Shown here in pieces: positions 16,795 to 25,261 of a stretch of DNA of 64,000 nucleotides. The position numbers and the translations under genes are program-made. A model generated the notes under the pieces. That model saw nothing but the letters and a program-made list of their open reading frames with translations, was not told where the DNA came from and searched no databases. Numbering within the stretch: position 1 is the first letter of the stretch; each line of letters begins with the position of its first letter. Source of the DNA: Chthoniobacterales bacterium (GTDB lineage Bacteria; Verrucomicrobiota; Verrucomicrobiia; Chthoniobacterales; UBA10450); assembly GCA_013821455.1 (NCBI GenBank), contig JACDGS010000015.1:1-64000 (forward strand), given 5' to 3'.

Positions 16795-18369
16795 TTAGGG
16801 GACGACGGTCAGAGTGAGATCGTTGCCATCGCCACCTTCGTAGCTGGCTTGGAACTTATTGCTGCCCACGGTGAGGATCGCGCCGTCGGGCAGGTTGGAG
16901 AAGGTTCCGCTGATCGGGAGGCTGGAAAGGTTGCTAATGACGGTCAAGGTCGTGCCCGCAGCCAAGGTGCCGACGATGCGGGATTGAAAGGTGAAAGCGG
17001 CCTGACTAATAGTGACACTTCCAGCCACGACCTTATCGGTCCGAATCTTCCGGCCTTTCGCCCTGGCGGTGTAGAGATAGGTGGCATCAGATTTCAGAGT
17101 TAGCTGGCCTGTCACCGTAAATGTCGAGTTCTTGTTAGTGCCGGCGGCCGGTGCTAGGACCGCGCCGGACCCGGCTCCGGTTCCGAAAGAAGCCGTCGCC
17201 ACAGTACCACTGCCGCCCACGGTGCCGCTGTTCACTTGCAGGCTGCCGGGGCCAGTGGCGGAACCGCCCCCGTTCGCGGCCACGAGCGTGCCGGCACTCA
17301 TCGTGACGCCGCCGGTTAAAGAATTCGCGCCAGTCAAAGTCAGCGTGCCGGTGCCAACCTTAGTCAGCATCCCGGGTCCGCCACCGGTGCCATCCTGCAA
17401 CATACCCGAAAAAACGGTGCTAAGTGAGTTACTACCGACCGTGAGATTGACTTTCCCTAGAGACACGATGCCGTCACCTTCCAACGACCCGATCGTTAGG
17501 GTATGAGAAGTTCGGCCGGTAAGATCGAGAGTGCCGTTGCCTGACAATTCGATCCGTGAGGTCCCGCCCTCGGACGTGCCAAGGAATGAGAGGAAGCCGC
17601 CATCGGCGCCGGCGACGCTGCCGTCCGCGATCAAGGTCGCATCGGCCGCGGTGGAGCTTCCGCTTGCGGCGAAAACAACTATCCCGCCGCCCGCTCCCGC
17701 GACCGCGCCGCCATGCGCGGTGATGGTCGCGTGGTCCGACGTCGCCTGATCAAAGAAGGTCGCGTCAGCTCCTTGCGCCGCGTTCGTTAGGCCACCGTTC
17801 ACGGTGATGTTCGCGCTCGCGGCGGTTGAGTCAGTGGCAAAGGTCATGTGGCTACCATAGATATCGGACCCGCCAGCGAGATTTATGCTACTACTCCCTG
17901 CGCTCGAGCTATCTTCAAAGAAGAGGCTGGAAATGAGATTCGGAGCATCAACCGAGTAAATCGTCTCGTCGCCGGCGCTGGAGCTGTTGTGAAAAACAAT
18001 CTGGGCGACGACTCCTCGGAAAGCATCCAAGACCATCGTCTGCGTAACACCGGAGTTATTGGTGATGCCGGCGCCGTAGAAGTTAAGCGTGCGACCGTGC
18101 CCGAAAGCGATGGTATAAGCGCTCGCCCCGGCATTGAAGACGATGCCGCCCAGACTGGTTGGGACGGAGAAGGTGGGATCGGTCACATTGGACAGGCCGA
18201 AAGTAGCGATGTCTGAGGTGCCGTTAGGCACCGTCGCGGGCGTCCAGTTGGCGGCGGAATTCCAATCGTTCGTGGCCGGGTTGAGATCCCAGGTCGCGCT
18301 GCCGGCGCGCGCAACGTGGGTCGCCAAAGCCAGAGTTAACGTCAGAAAGAGAAGTCGCAGAGTTTTCAT
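16795..18369 (-). CDS. Exported beta-strand-repeat (autotransporter-associated) surface protein 1
   Basis: Protein of 524 aa with a signal peptide (about residues 1-22, ending VARAG). It opens with SATWDLNPATNDWNSAANWTP, typical of verrucomicrobial autotransporter-associated repeat proteins, followed by Gly/Ser/Thr-rich beta-helix sequence and the repeat phrase LTKVGTGTLTLTGANSLTGG. The C-terminus ends YEGGDGNDLTLTVVP, with no outer-membrane barrel. Likely secreted or surface-attached by an unknown route. It is closely related to the genes at 18518 and 21630. Its stop sits in a near-match of the octamer. Confidence 0.8.
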   Translation of the reverse strand: MKTLRLLFLTLTLALATHVARAGSATWDLNPATNDWNSAANWTPATVPNGTSDIATFGLSNVTDPTFSVPTSLGGIVFNAGASAYTIAFGHGRTLNFYGAGITNNSGVTQTMVLDAFRGVVAQIVFHNSSSAGDETIYSVDAPNLISSLFFEDSSSAGSSSINLAGGSDIYGSHMTFATDSTAASANITVNGGLTNAAQGADATFFDQATSDHATITAHGGAVAGAGGGIVVFAASGSSTAADATLIADGSVAGADGGFLSFLGTSEGGTSRIELSGNGTLDLTGRTSHTLTIGSLEGDGIVSLGKVNLTVGSNSLSTVFSGMLQDGTGGGPGMLTKVGTGTLTLTGANSLTGGVTMSAGTLVAANGGGSATGPGSLQVNSGTVGGSGTVATASFGTGAGSGAVLAPAAGTNKNSTFTVTGQLTLKSDATYLYTARAKGRKIRTDKVVAGSVTISQAAFTFQSRIVGTLAAGTTLTVISNLSSLPISGTFSNLPDGAILTVGSNKFQASYEGGDGNDLTLTVVP

Positions 18370-18517
18370 AAAGTTGCTTTCGTTAGGCGCGCTCGTGCAC
18401 GAACGCAGGCTTCCTCTTAGCCGGACTGACTCCGGTCTGCAAGATTAAATTCCGAAACGCGCTTCCTTCCGCTCAAGCTGAAAACTCGTTGCGAGCGGAC
18501 AGGCTCAACGGCTTTTG

Positions 18518-20089
18518 CTATGGCACCAAGGTCAAGGTGAGGTCATTCCCATCGCCGCCTTCGTAGCTGGCTTGGAAGTTATTTCCACTTACCATTAGGA
18601 TGGCGCCCTCGGAGAGGTTGCTGAAGGTACCGCTAGTAGGATTGGCGCTGGTGTTGCTAATAACAGTCAAGATCAATCCCTGGCGTAAGTGGCCTTGCAC
18701 TTGGCCGCTGAAGTTAAACGTCGCCCCGCTGTTAATGGTCACTCCGTTGGCGATGACTTTATCCGCGCGCGCTTTGTTCCCTTTGGCTTTGAAGGTACAG
18801 GTATAAGTACTATCTGACTTGAAGGTCAATCCACTTAGACTCGTTAGGCTAGCTTCTTGCTTCGTCCCATGCGCCGGGGCGAGGAATGCCCCCGCGCCGC
18901 TCCCGGTGCCGATAGTTACTGCACCCGCGATGATTCCTTTCCCGCCTAACGTCCCCGCGTTCACACTTACCGCCGCTGTGCCTGTGCCCGAGCCGTTTGT
19001 GTTACTAATGACTAACGTTCCCGCACTCACCGCCGTCCCATTGGTATAAAGATTCGCGCCGCTAAGCGTCAACGTGCCCGTTCCTATCTTCGTTAGGGCG
19101 CCACTTCCGCTATCGCCCGCCGGGCTCCCAGGATACAGGACGCCGGAGAAGGCAGTGCTGAGGTTGTTGCTTCCGACAATCAACATCCCCCGGCCGAGAT
19201 AAGCCGAGCCATCGCCTTCCAGCGACCCAAGGGTAAGGCTTGCGCCGATGTGATCACTCATGTCCATGGAGCCATTGCCGAAGAGTTCCAGCCTCGCCGT
19301 GCCACCCGTGGAGCCGTCCTTAAATTGGATGACGCCACCGCCCGCCCCACTCACGCCGCCATTTGCGATAATGGTCGCATTACCCGCACTGGGGCGGGCT
19401 AGGAGAAAGAAAGTATAGCCACCCAGAGCGCCACTGACTGACCCGCCGTCGTTAATAATCGTACAATCGGCTGCGCTCGCAGTGTGGTAAAAGGCGACAT
19501 ATCCTCCATCTCCCCCATCGATCACACCGCCTAAGGTATGAAAGGTCGCCGAGCCCGCAGTGGCACCAAGATCAAATTGCACGCCGCCGGGAGTTCCATC
19601 GAGGGTGGTGCGCGGTTCGAGTGTAAAATTGACGAGACTTCCTGCAGTGCCGCTGGCAAACGCGAAGCCGCCGCCGTGACCCATCTGATCGACCCCGGCT
19701 ACGAAATTCTGCTGCACCCCGGAAGTATTGACGACGCCCGCACCGTAGAACGTCAGCCCGACGTCAGGCAAGGTCGCGATTCCATAGGAGCTTGCACCCG
19801 GGTTGAAGGCGACCGTTCCCAGGGTGACATTTTGCGAGATGGAGAGCTGGGTGATTGTGGACCCTTCGAATGTTCCTATATCGGTCGAAGTATTGGGCAC
19901 TTGATTCGAGGACCAATTCGCCGCGGTGTTCCAATCGTTATTCGTCGGGTTAGCGAGCCAGGTGCCGCTCTCGGCATAGGTGATTGGGCGTGCCCCAATC
20001 AGCGCGCACGCGGCTAGAAGATTCAAATTGACGCGCACAAAGCGCTGGTGGGCACCTAGTAGGCTTCGATATGTCGGGATTGTTTTCAT
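18518..20089 (-). CDS. Exported beta-strand-repeat surface protein 2
   Basis: Protein of 523 aa, paralogue of the gene at 16795 with the same plan: N-terminal export signal with a longer n-region, SGTWLANPTNNDWNTAANW opening, repetitive beta-helix body with LTKIGTGTLTLSGANLYT, and C-terminal YEGGDGNDLTLTLVP. The ATG at 20089 has GGAGA seven bases upstream. No barrel or sortase-like signal is visible. Function unknown; adhesion or surface coat is a guess from the family. Confidence 0.8.
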   Translation of the reverse strand: MKTIPTYRSLLGAHQRFVRVNLNLLAACALIGARPITYAESGTWLANPTNNDWNTAANWSSNQVPNTSTDIGTFEGSTITQLSISQNVTLGTVAFNPGASSYGIATLPDVGLTFYGAGVVNTSGVQQNFVAGVDQMGHGGGFAFASGTAGSLVNFTLEPRTTLDGTPGGVQFDLGATAGSATFHTLGGVIDGGDGGYVAFYHTASAADCTIINDGGSVSGALGGYTFFLLARPSAGNATIIANGGVSGAGGGVIQFKDGSTGGTARLELFGNGSMDMSDHIGASLTLGSLEGDGSAYLGRGMLIVGSNNLSTAFSGVLYPGSPAGDSGSGALTKIGTGTLTLSGANLYTNGTAVSAGTLVISNTNGSGTGTAAVSVNAGTLGGKGIIAGAVTIGTGSGAGAFLAPAHGTKQEASLTSLSGLTFKSDSTYTCTFKAKGNKARADKVIANGVTINSGATFNFSGQVQGHLRQGLILTVISNTSANPTSGTFSNLSEGAILMVSGNNFQASYEGGDGNDLTLTLVP

Positions 20090-20114
20090 GATCTGTCTCC
20101 TTGGCTTGGGGAAA

Positions 20115-21293
20115 TCAATGGCCGGCTGGTGTCTTCAGGTTTGCAGCATCAAAAAAGTCGATGACTCTGGTGCTCACGCGCTGCGCATAAGGATATCCAT
20201 CGTCGAATTCCCGCCAGAACTGAAAAGCATGCAAACGACTGTCTGGTATCGTTTCAGCTTTATACAAACCAGGGTCGATCCCAGCCGTTTGCAGAGCGCA
20301 TTGCAGGTCTACTATCTGATGAAATGGCATCGGATCGTATTGAGTGTTAATGAAAAAAATCGGTCTGAAAGGCTTATCGGCCGTTGGCGCGGTGACTTTA
20401 GCTACCGGTGAAACGCTTCTTTGAATTGTACGGTCAAAAGTGTTGGTATAGTTTTGGACCAGATCAATAAATTGTGGAAGTGGATCGTCGCCCGCCGGAT
20501 ATCCAACCTCCTGAGTGCGATCGGAGAGATCGTACGCTCCCGATAAACATGCGGCGGCATCTGGTCGATCGCTGGCCGACCAATTGGCCGAGGGAACTGT
20601 ATCGAGTGCTACGAATGCCGCATGACTGCCGCCGGCAGAACCGCCGACCACCGCTACCTTCCCATTGCAACGAGGGTCCGCGCGCGCCGCCCGCACTTCA
20701 GCTTTTATATCGTCAGTTTGTTCTGGAGGTCGCCCCGATGCCGCAACGTCGTGACACGGCTGCTTTTTGATAACTTCACACGGGGCGAGTCGATAACTAA
20801 CAATGAAGGCGTAATAGCCAGCGGATGCGAGGTCCGTGGCACAATTTTCCAACAGTCCGGAATACATACCCCCCGTTTTGAAGCCGCCTTCGTGGACAAC
20901 CAATACCGCAGGCCATGGCGAAGGGGCGCCATTGGTCGGAGGATAGGGACGCCACTCCAGGGTCGAGCCGTCGCCGGGTTGGTAGAGGCTCGGGATAGCC
21001 GTCGCAGTCGGGTCGGGTTGCGGGCTTGGAGTCTGGTGGGGCGAGCAGGTCGAGCAGGCAGCTGGTGTCGGCGTCGTCGTTGGGGGCGTGGCCGTCGGCG
21101 TCACGGTACATGTCGGAGTAGGCGAGTACGGCGGAGTCGGCGTTTGCGCGTTGAGAGTTGGCGTTAATTTAAGGCTAAGCAGCACAAAGAAAAAACAGCC
21201 TGCCGCGGAAAGCAGACATAGAAAAACATGCTTAGCGATGCTCGTGCGTGTGCGACGATGCGGGTGCGACGATGCGAGGTTCTTGGAGTTCAT
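20115..21293 (-). CDS. Exported alpha/beta-hydrolase (esterase/lipase family)
   Basis: About 392 aa from the ATG at 21293. An N-terminal membrane/signal segment is followed by a long Thr/Pro linker (TPTPPYSPTPTCTVTPTATPP) and an alpha/beta-hydrolase domain. The nucleophile elbow is VVGGSAGGSHA (GxSxG), an oxyanion-type VVHEGGF precedes it, and a catalytic His is likely in SRLHAFQF. Similar to BD-FAE/carboxylesterase families acting on small or sugar esters. The linker and signal suggest a surface-exposed enzyme. It lies between two surface-protein genes on the same strand. Confidence 0.75.
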   Translation of the reverse strand: MNSKNLASSHPHRRTRTSIAKHVFLCLLSAAGCFFFVLLSLKLTPTLNAQTPTPPYSPTPTCTVTPTATPPTTTPTPAACSTCSPHQTPSPQPDPTATAIPSLYQPGDGSTLEWRPYPPTNGAPSPWPAVLVVHEGGFKTGGMYSGLLENCATDLASAGYYAFIVSYRLAPCEVIKKQPCHDVAASGRPPEQTDDIKAEVRAARADPRCNGKVAVVGGSAGGSHAAFVALDTVPSANWSASDRPDAAACLSGAYDLSDRTQEVGYPAGDDPLPQFIDLVQNYTNTFDRTIQRSVSPVAKVTAPTADKPFRPIFFINTQYDPMPFHQIVDLQCALQTAGIDPGLYKAETIPDSRLHAFQFWREFDDGYPYAQRVSTRVIDFFDAANLKTPAGH

Positions 21294-21629
21294 TGGTGAC
21301 GTTGCTAGCAATTTCTATTTGGCCTGTCACGCCTTTTCTTCACCTCCCGGATTTTTTTCGAATGCGATGACTGGGGCTATGGGAGGCCGACGAACGGAGT
21401 CACAAAAAGGTTTCGAGCGGCAACAGTTCGAGCAGCGGCGTTTTGGCGATCTGTCTCGAGCGGACGATGGCTTCCGCGGTGATATGTCGGCATGCCCCTA
21501 CGGCGGCATTTTCGTGCCTCGGGAGTGGGAAGGGGAGGGGGCGGAGCCGGCGGGCTGGAAGGCCGCCAGCCGAGACGGGCAAGATGTCTAATCTTCCGGT
21601 GCAACGTTCTTTTGGAAACGCCCCTAAGA
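21294..21629. other. Intergenic stretch between esterase and broken surface gene
   Basis: About 336 bp. ORFs on both strands are Pro/Arg/Gly-rich, overlap, and have no recognised domain. No octamer word. The minus-strand ORF 21377-21604 could be the remnant of something repeated elsewhere, but I cannot support a gene. Confidence 0.45.
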
Positions 21630-23276
21630 CTAAGGGACGACCGTCAGCGTGAGGTCGTTGCCGTCGCCGCCTTCATAGTTGGCCTGAAGGTTATTGCCGC
21701 CGGCCGTGATGATAGCGCCGTCGGGTAGATTGCCGAAAGTGCCGCTGATAGGTGTTGTCGCGGTGTTGTTGATCAAGGTGAAGACGAAGCCCTGGCTTAA
21801 AGTTCCCTGGATTATCCCGCTGAAGTTAAAGGTAGCGCCGTTGTTGATTGTGACTCCTTTGGCAATGACCTTATCGGCCCTGGCCTTATTCATCTTCGCC
21901 TTGGCGGTGTAAGTGTAAGTGCTAGCAGCGTTGAATGTGAGTGTGCTTTGCATTGTGAGTGTTAGTTGATGCCCGGTACCATGGGCGGGAGCGAGGATAC
22001 CTCCCGCGTTGATCGTCACCGCGCCGGCCAGCGTGCCGCTCCCACCTAACGTTCCGCCGTTTACCTGCACCGGGCCGGAGCCGGTGGCGGAGCCGTTGCG
22101 GTTGGTGGCGACAACCGTCCCGGCAGTGATGATAGTGCCGCCCGTATAACCATTGGCGCCGCTCAGCGTGAGTCTGCCAGTTCCAATCTTTGTTAGGGCG
22201 CCGTTAATTTGGTTAGGTGAGATGATGCCGGAAAAGAGAGTGTTGAGGTTGTTGCTACCGATAGTTAGACCGCTCGCACTTAGATTAAAATGCCATCACC
22301 TTCGAGCGAGCCGATAACGACGGAAGCGATGCCATTAGTCACGAGCGTGCCATCGCCGAATATCTCTACGCGCGCGGTGCCGCCACTCGCTTGGGAGCTG
22401 ATGGAAATGACACCGCCCAAACCACCGTTTTGCCCGCCATTCGCGACGAGCAACGCAATACCGGCGTTGGAGAACTCGTAGAAACTAATTGCCCCTCCTG
22501 CCGCACCCGCGACCATTCCACCTTCAGCAACGAGGAAGCCGTCACCTACGGTCGACCCATCGTAGAAGTTAACGCTTCCGCTGGTGCCGAAGTTGTCGTG
22601 ACTATCGGCGGTGCTGGCGTTGATCGTGAAGACGGCGCTCGCTGACGTTGAGTTATCGAAGAATGAAACTCCGCCTCCGAAATTACCGGCGCCCGCACCA
22701 CCATCGAGAACAAAGACCGCGCGCTCGGCCGTAGCGCTATCGTGAAATAACACGCCGCCACCGTTAGCGTGGCACATGAAACTCGACTGGTCCGCCGTCG
22801 TCGTATTAGCGAAAAGGGCGGCGCCGTTCGCCCCCAGGTTATAGACCACTCCCGCGCCGGAGGCAGCGCTCTTGGTGAAAGTAACCGTCCGGATATCATT
22901 CGAATTGGCTCCCATGGCGGTAAAGTTCTGCATGATCCCGGAGTTATTGACGATACCGGCTCCGCTGACAGTTAGCCCGCCCGATTGCCCTATGAACATA
23001 ACTCCGGGAGGCGAGATGTTATAGGCACTGGCCCCCCGGATTGAAGACGATGCTGCCGACCGTTGTCATTTCCGAAAACGAGATACCGGTAAGATTGGAA
23101 ACGCCGAAAGTCGCGACATCGGTTAGGCTATCAGGCACGGTCGCGGGCGTCCAGTTGGCGGCCGTGTTCCAATCGTTGTTAGTAGGATTAAGATCCCAGG
23201 TCGCGCTGCCCGCATGAGTGACATGGGTGGCCAAAGCCAGAGTGAGAGTCAAAAAGAGATATCGTAGTGCTTTCAT
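21630..23276 (-). pseudogene. Exported beta-strand-repeat surface protein 3, two frameshifts
   Basis: Third paralogue. The start MKALRYLFLTLTLALATHVTHAG and the end YEGGDGNDLTLTVVP match gene 1. Reading is broken twice. Near 23032 a run of six C (+ strand) gives FNPGGQCL-stop where the paralogues read FNPGASAY; removing one base restores FNPGASAYNISPPGV. Near 22285 the frame GSLEGDGILI-stop needs one added base to continue into NLSASGLTIGSNNLNTLF. The remaining 650 bp to 21630 is open. Both lesions are in short homopolymers, so assembly error is possible, but the gene is probably decayed. Confidence 0.8.
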
Positions 23277-23504
23277 AGAGTTAGGTTCGTTAGGCGCGCG
23301 TTTATTGAACGTCATCAACATAGTACCAGGGGTTACCCTTGCATTTCGAGCTATTTTTTCGAAGAAGTGCCATTCCTTACGGCGGGAAGAAGGACGGAGG
23401 CAGGTTTCGCTCGCGCCGCGGGTCGCATCGCCGAAAAGCTCGGAGGGCTTGTCGCGCAATCCCTGGCCTGCGTCGGGCGGTTTGTGCCATTACACGGGAG
23501 ACCA

Positions 23505-23738
23505 ATGAATCGCCTCTGCTTCGGCGACAACCTCCAGTGGTTGCGCGACCCGAAAGAGTTCCCCGACGCCAGCGTCGATCTCGTTTACCTCGACCCGCCC
23601 TTTAACTCCAACGCCGACTACAACGTCCGCTTCCGCGAGAGCAGCGACGAAGCGAGTCAGGCGCAATTCCACGCCTTCACCGACACCTCAAGCTGGGCCG
23701 ACGCGGCCGAGACCTACCATCAATTCATCGACGTCTGA
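23505..23738 (+). pseudogene. N-terminal fragment of a site-specific DNA methyltransferase
   Basis: 77 codons from ATG 23505. It reads LCFGDNLQWLRD..VDLVYLDPPFNSNADYN, the N-terminus of an N4/N6-type methyltransferase (PF01555 family) with catalytic DPPF at residues 30-33. The frame ends after DAAETYHQFIDV instead of running on for several hundred residues. The matching C-terminal end is found at 25091-25219, beyond a restriction-modification operon, so the gene was split. Confidence 0.85.
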
Positions 23739-23798
23739 TCGCCCGTCACTGCAATTCCTTCTGGATCCGTCATCCGGTAAGGACTAGATCCGAGATGA

Positions 23799-24388
23799 AT
23801 GGCGATCGAGGAATTTTCTGACTTCATTCAGACCAATTACGAGATTCATGAGTGGCGTCATGCCTCCGCCATTTTGAGGCCGATTTTGCAAACGAATACC
23901 GCGACCTCACTGACGTTTTGAGCGGATTCCGAATTAACCGAAGCCAGTTAGTAATCGGCGGGGGAAGAAAGTCAGATATCGCCGGCTGGATGGACACGCA
24001 GTTCTATCAGCGCGGGTGGAAGGAAAAGCACTTCGATACAAAGATCGTCGTTGATACTACCGAATTCCAGTCGCCAACTCATAAAGTTGACTGCTTTAGA
24101 AACCGCGTCGCGTTGGAAGTCGAATGGAACAACAAGGACCCGTTTTTTGACCGCGACCTAAACAACTTCCGGCTTCTCTTCGAGCTGCGGGCCATCTCCA
24201 TCGGAATCATTGTTACTCGGTGCGACGAATTACAAGGCGTATTCAATGAGCTCCGCATTGGGACAAAGTACGGCGCGAGCACCACACACATGGGGAAACT
24301 TCTCCCGCGCATCGAAGGCGGTGGCGGAGGAGGTTGTCCAATCCTCGCGATTGGGATAAAGAAAAGCCTCTATGACGAAAATCATTAG
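23799..24388 (+). pseudogene. BglII-like restriction endonuclease, probably frameshifted near its start
   Basis: The main frame (track 23852-24388, 178 aa) contains HKVDCFRNRVALEVEWNNKDPFFDRDL and FRLLFELRAISIGIIVTRCDEL, characteristic of the BglII/BstYI PD-(D/E)xK endonuclease family (PF09195). The expected N-terminus lies in another frame: from ATG 23799, MAIEEFSDFIQTNYEIHEWRHASAI, then a T-run at about 23871-23874; adding one T joins it as HASAIFEADFANEYRDL. The gene overlaps the methyltransferase start by 17 nt, forming a type II R-M operon. If the shift is real, cleavage is probably lost or reduced, while the GTG at 23852 may still give a shorter product. Confidence 0.75.
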
Positions 24389-25073
24389 TCGCGTCCTCCC
24401 GGCCCCGGCGGTTGACCTAAGCGAAAAAGTCTGGGGCCGCTTCGGAACCATCCTCGCCGACCCACCCTGGCAGTTTCAGAATCGGACCGGAAAGGTCGCG
24501 CCAGAACACCGACGCCTCTTGCGCTATCCGACGATGGAGTTGCAGGAAATCATGGATCTGCCGGTGGGCAGCGTGGCCGGCGCCCGCTCCCACCTTTATC
24601 TGTGGGTCCCTAACGCGCTGCTCCAAGAAGGTCTGCAAGTGATGAAAGCCTGGGGCTTCACCTACAAGGCCAATATCGTCTGGTTTAAGGTGCGTAAAGA
24701 CGGCGGCCCGGATGGCCGGGGAGTAGGCTTTTACTTTCGCAACGTCACCGAGCTTATTCTCTTCGGAGTTCGCGGTAGCATGAGAACGCTGCAAGCCGGT
24801 CGTACCCAGGTCAACATGCTCGCTACCCGTAAACGTGAGCATTCCAGAAAGCCCGACGAGATATACGATATCATCGAGTCATGTTCGGTAGGTCCTTACC
24901 TTGAGCTCTTCGCTAGGTTCTGCCGGGAAGGCTGGCAGCAATGGGGCAATGAAGACGTAGAACAGAATACAATGTTTAATGTTGCTCATCGAAAGGGCCA
25001 CGTTGAACCCCAACTGCGTTTGCTGGAGTCACCTCAAGGCTACCGCGGGGGAAGCGAAAAACGCTCTGCTTGA
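24372..25073 (+). CDS. MT-A70 family adenine-N6 DNA methyltransferase
   Basis: Protein of 233 aa with the MT-A70 signature: DPPW at residues 30-33 (ILADPPWQFQ), SHLYLWVPNALL, FKANIVWFK-like YKANIVWFKVRKDG, and the C-terminal EHSRKPDEIYDIIE..PYLELFAR. In bacteria such enzymes methylate adenine in DNA, and their position beside a BglII-like endonuclease indicates the protective methyltransferase of a type II system. It overlaps the endonuclease gene by 17 nt. No octamer word lies in this operon, consistent with recent arrival. Confidence 0.85.
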   Translation: MTKIISRVLPAPAVDLSEKVWGRFGTILADPPWQFQNRTGKVAPEHRRLLRYPTMELQEIMDLPVGSVAGARSHLYLWVPNALLQEGLQVMKAWGFTYKANIVWFKVRKDGGPDGRGVGFYFRNVTELILFGVRGSMRTLQAGRTQVNMLATRKREHSRKPDEIYDIIESCSVGPYLELFARFCREGWQQWGNEDVEQNTMFNVAHRKGHVEPQLRLLESPQGYRGGSEKRSA

Positions 25074-25090
25074 ATTGCTATTAACGGCAA

Positions 25091-25219
25091 CTCTTGCAAA
25101 AGGGCTACCCAAAAATCCAGATCGTCACCATCGCCGGCCTCCTCGACGGACCGATACCATCAATGCCCCCGCAACTAAACCCCTTCACCATGGTCGGAAG
25201 AGAGACTAACGAAACGTAA
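25091..25219 (+). pseudogene. C-terminal fragment of the split DNA methyltransferase
   Basis: In frame +2 relative to the track ORF the sequence reads LLQKGYPKIQIVTIAGLLDG...MPPQLNPFTMVGRETNET-stop. The KIQIVTIAGLLDG phrase is the usual C-terminal end of the same N6-methyltransferase family whose N-terminus is at 23505. An in-frame TAA lies immediately before, so it is only a 42-codon remnant. Confidence 0.7.
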
Positions 25220-25261
25220 GCAGACGGAGATGTTGTAAAGAAATTTCGTTAGCCGAAACTA

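Noticed and set aside
19538-20017. 159-aa + strand ORF inside surface protein 2
   Set aside because: Antisense of a repetitive Gly/Ser-rich gene; no start signal or domain.
24979-25209. 76-aa ORF after the MT-A70 gene as a separate gene
   Set aside because: Mostly overlaps the methyltransferase in another frame; the meaningful frame here is the C-terminal methyltransferase remnant 25091-25219.
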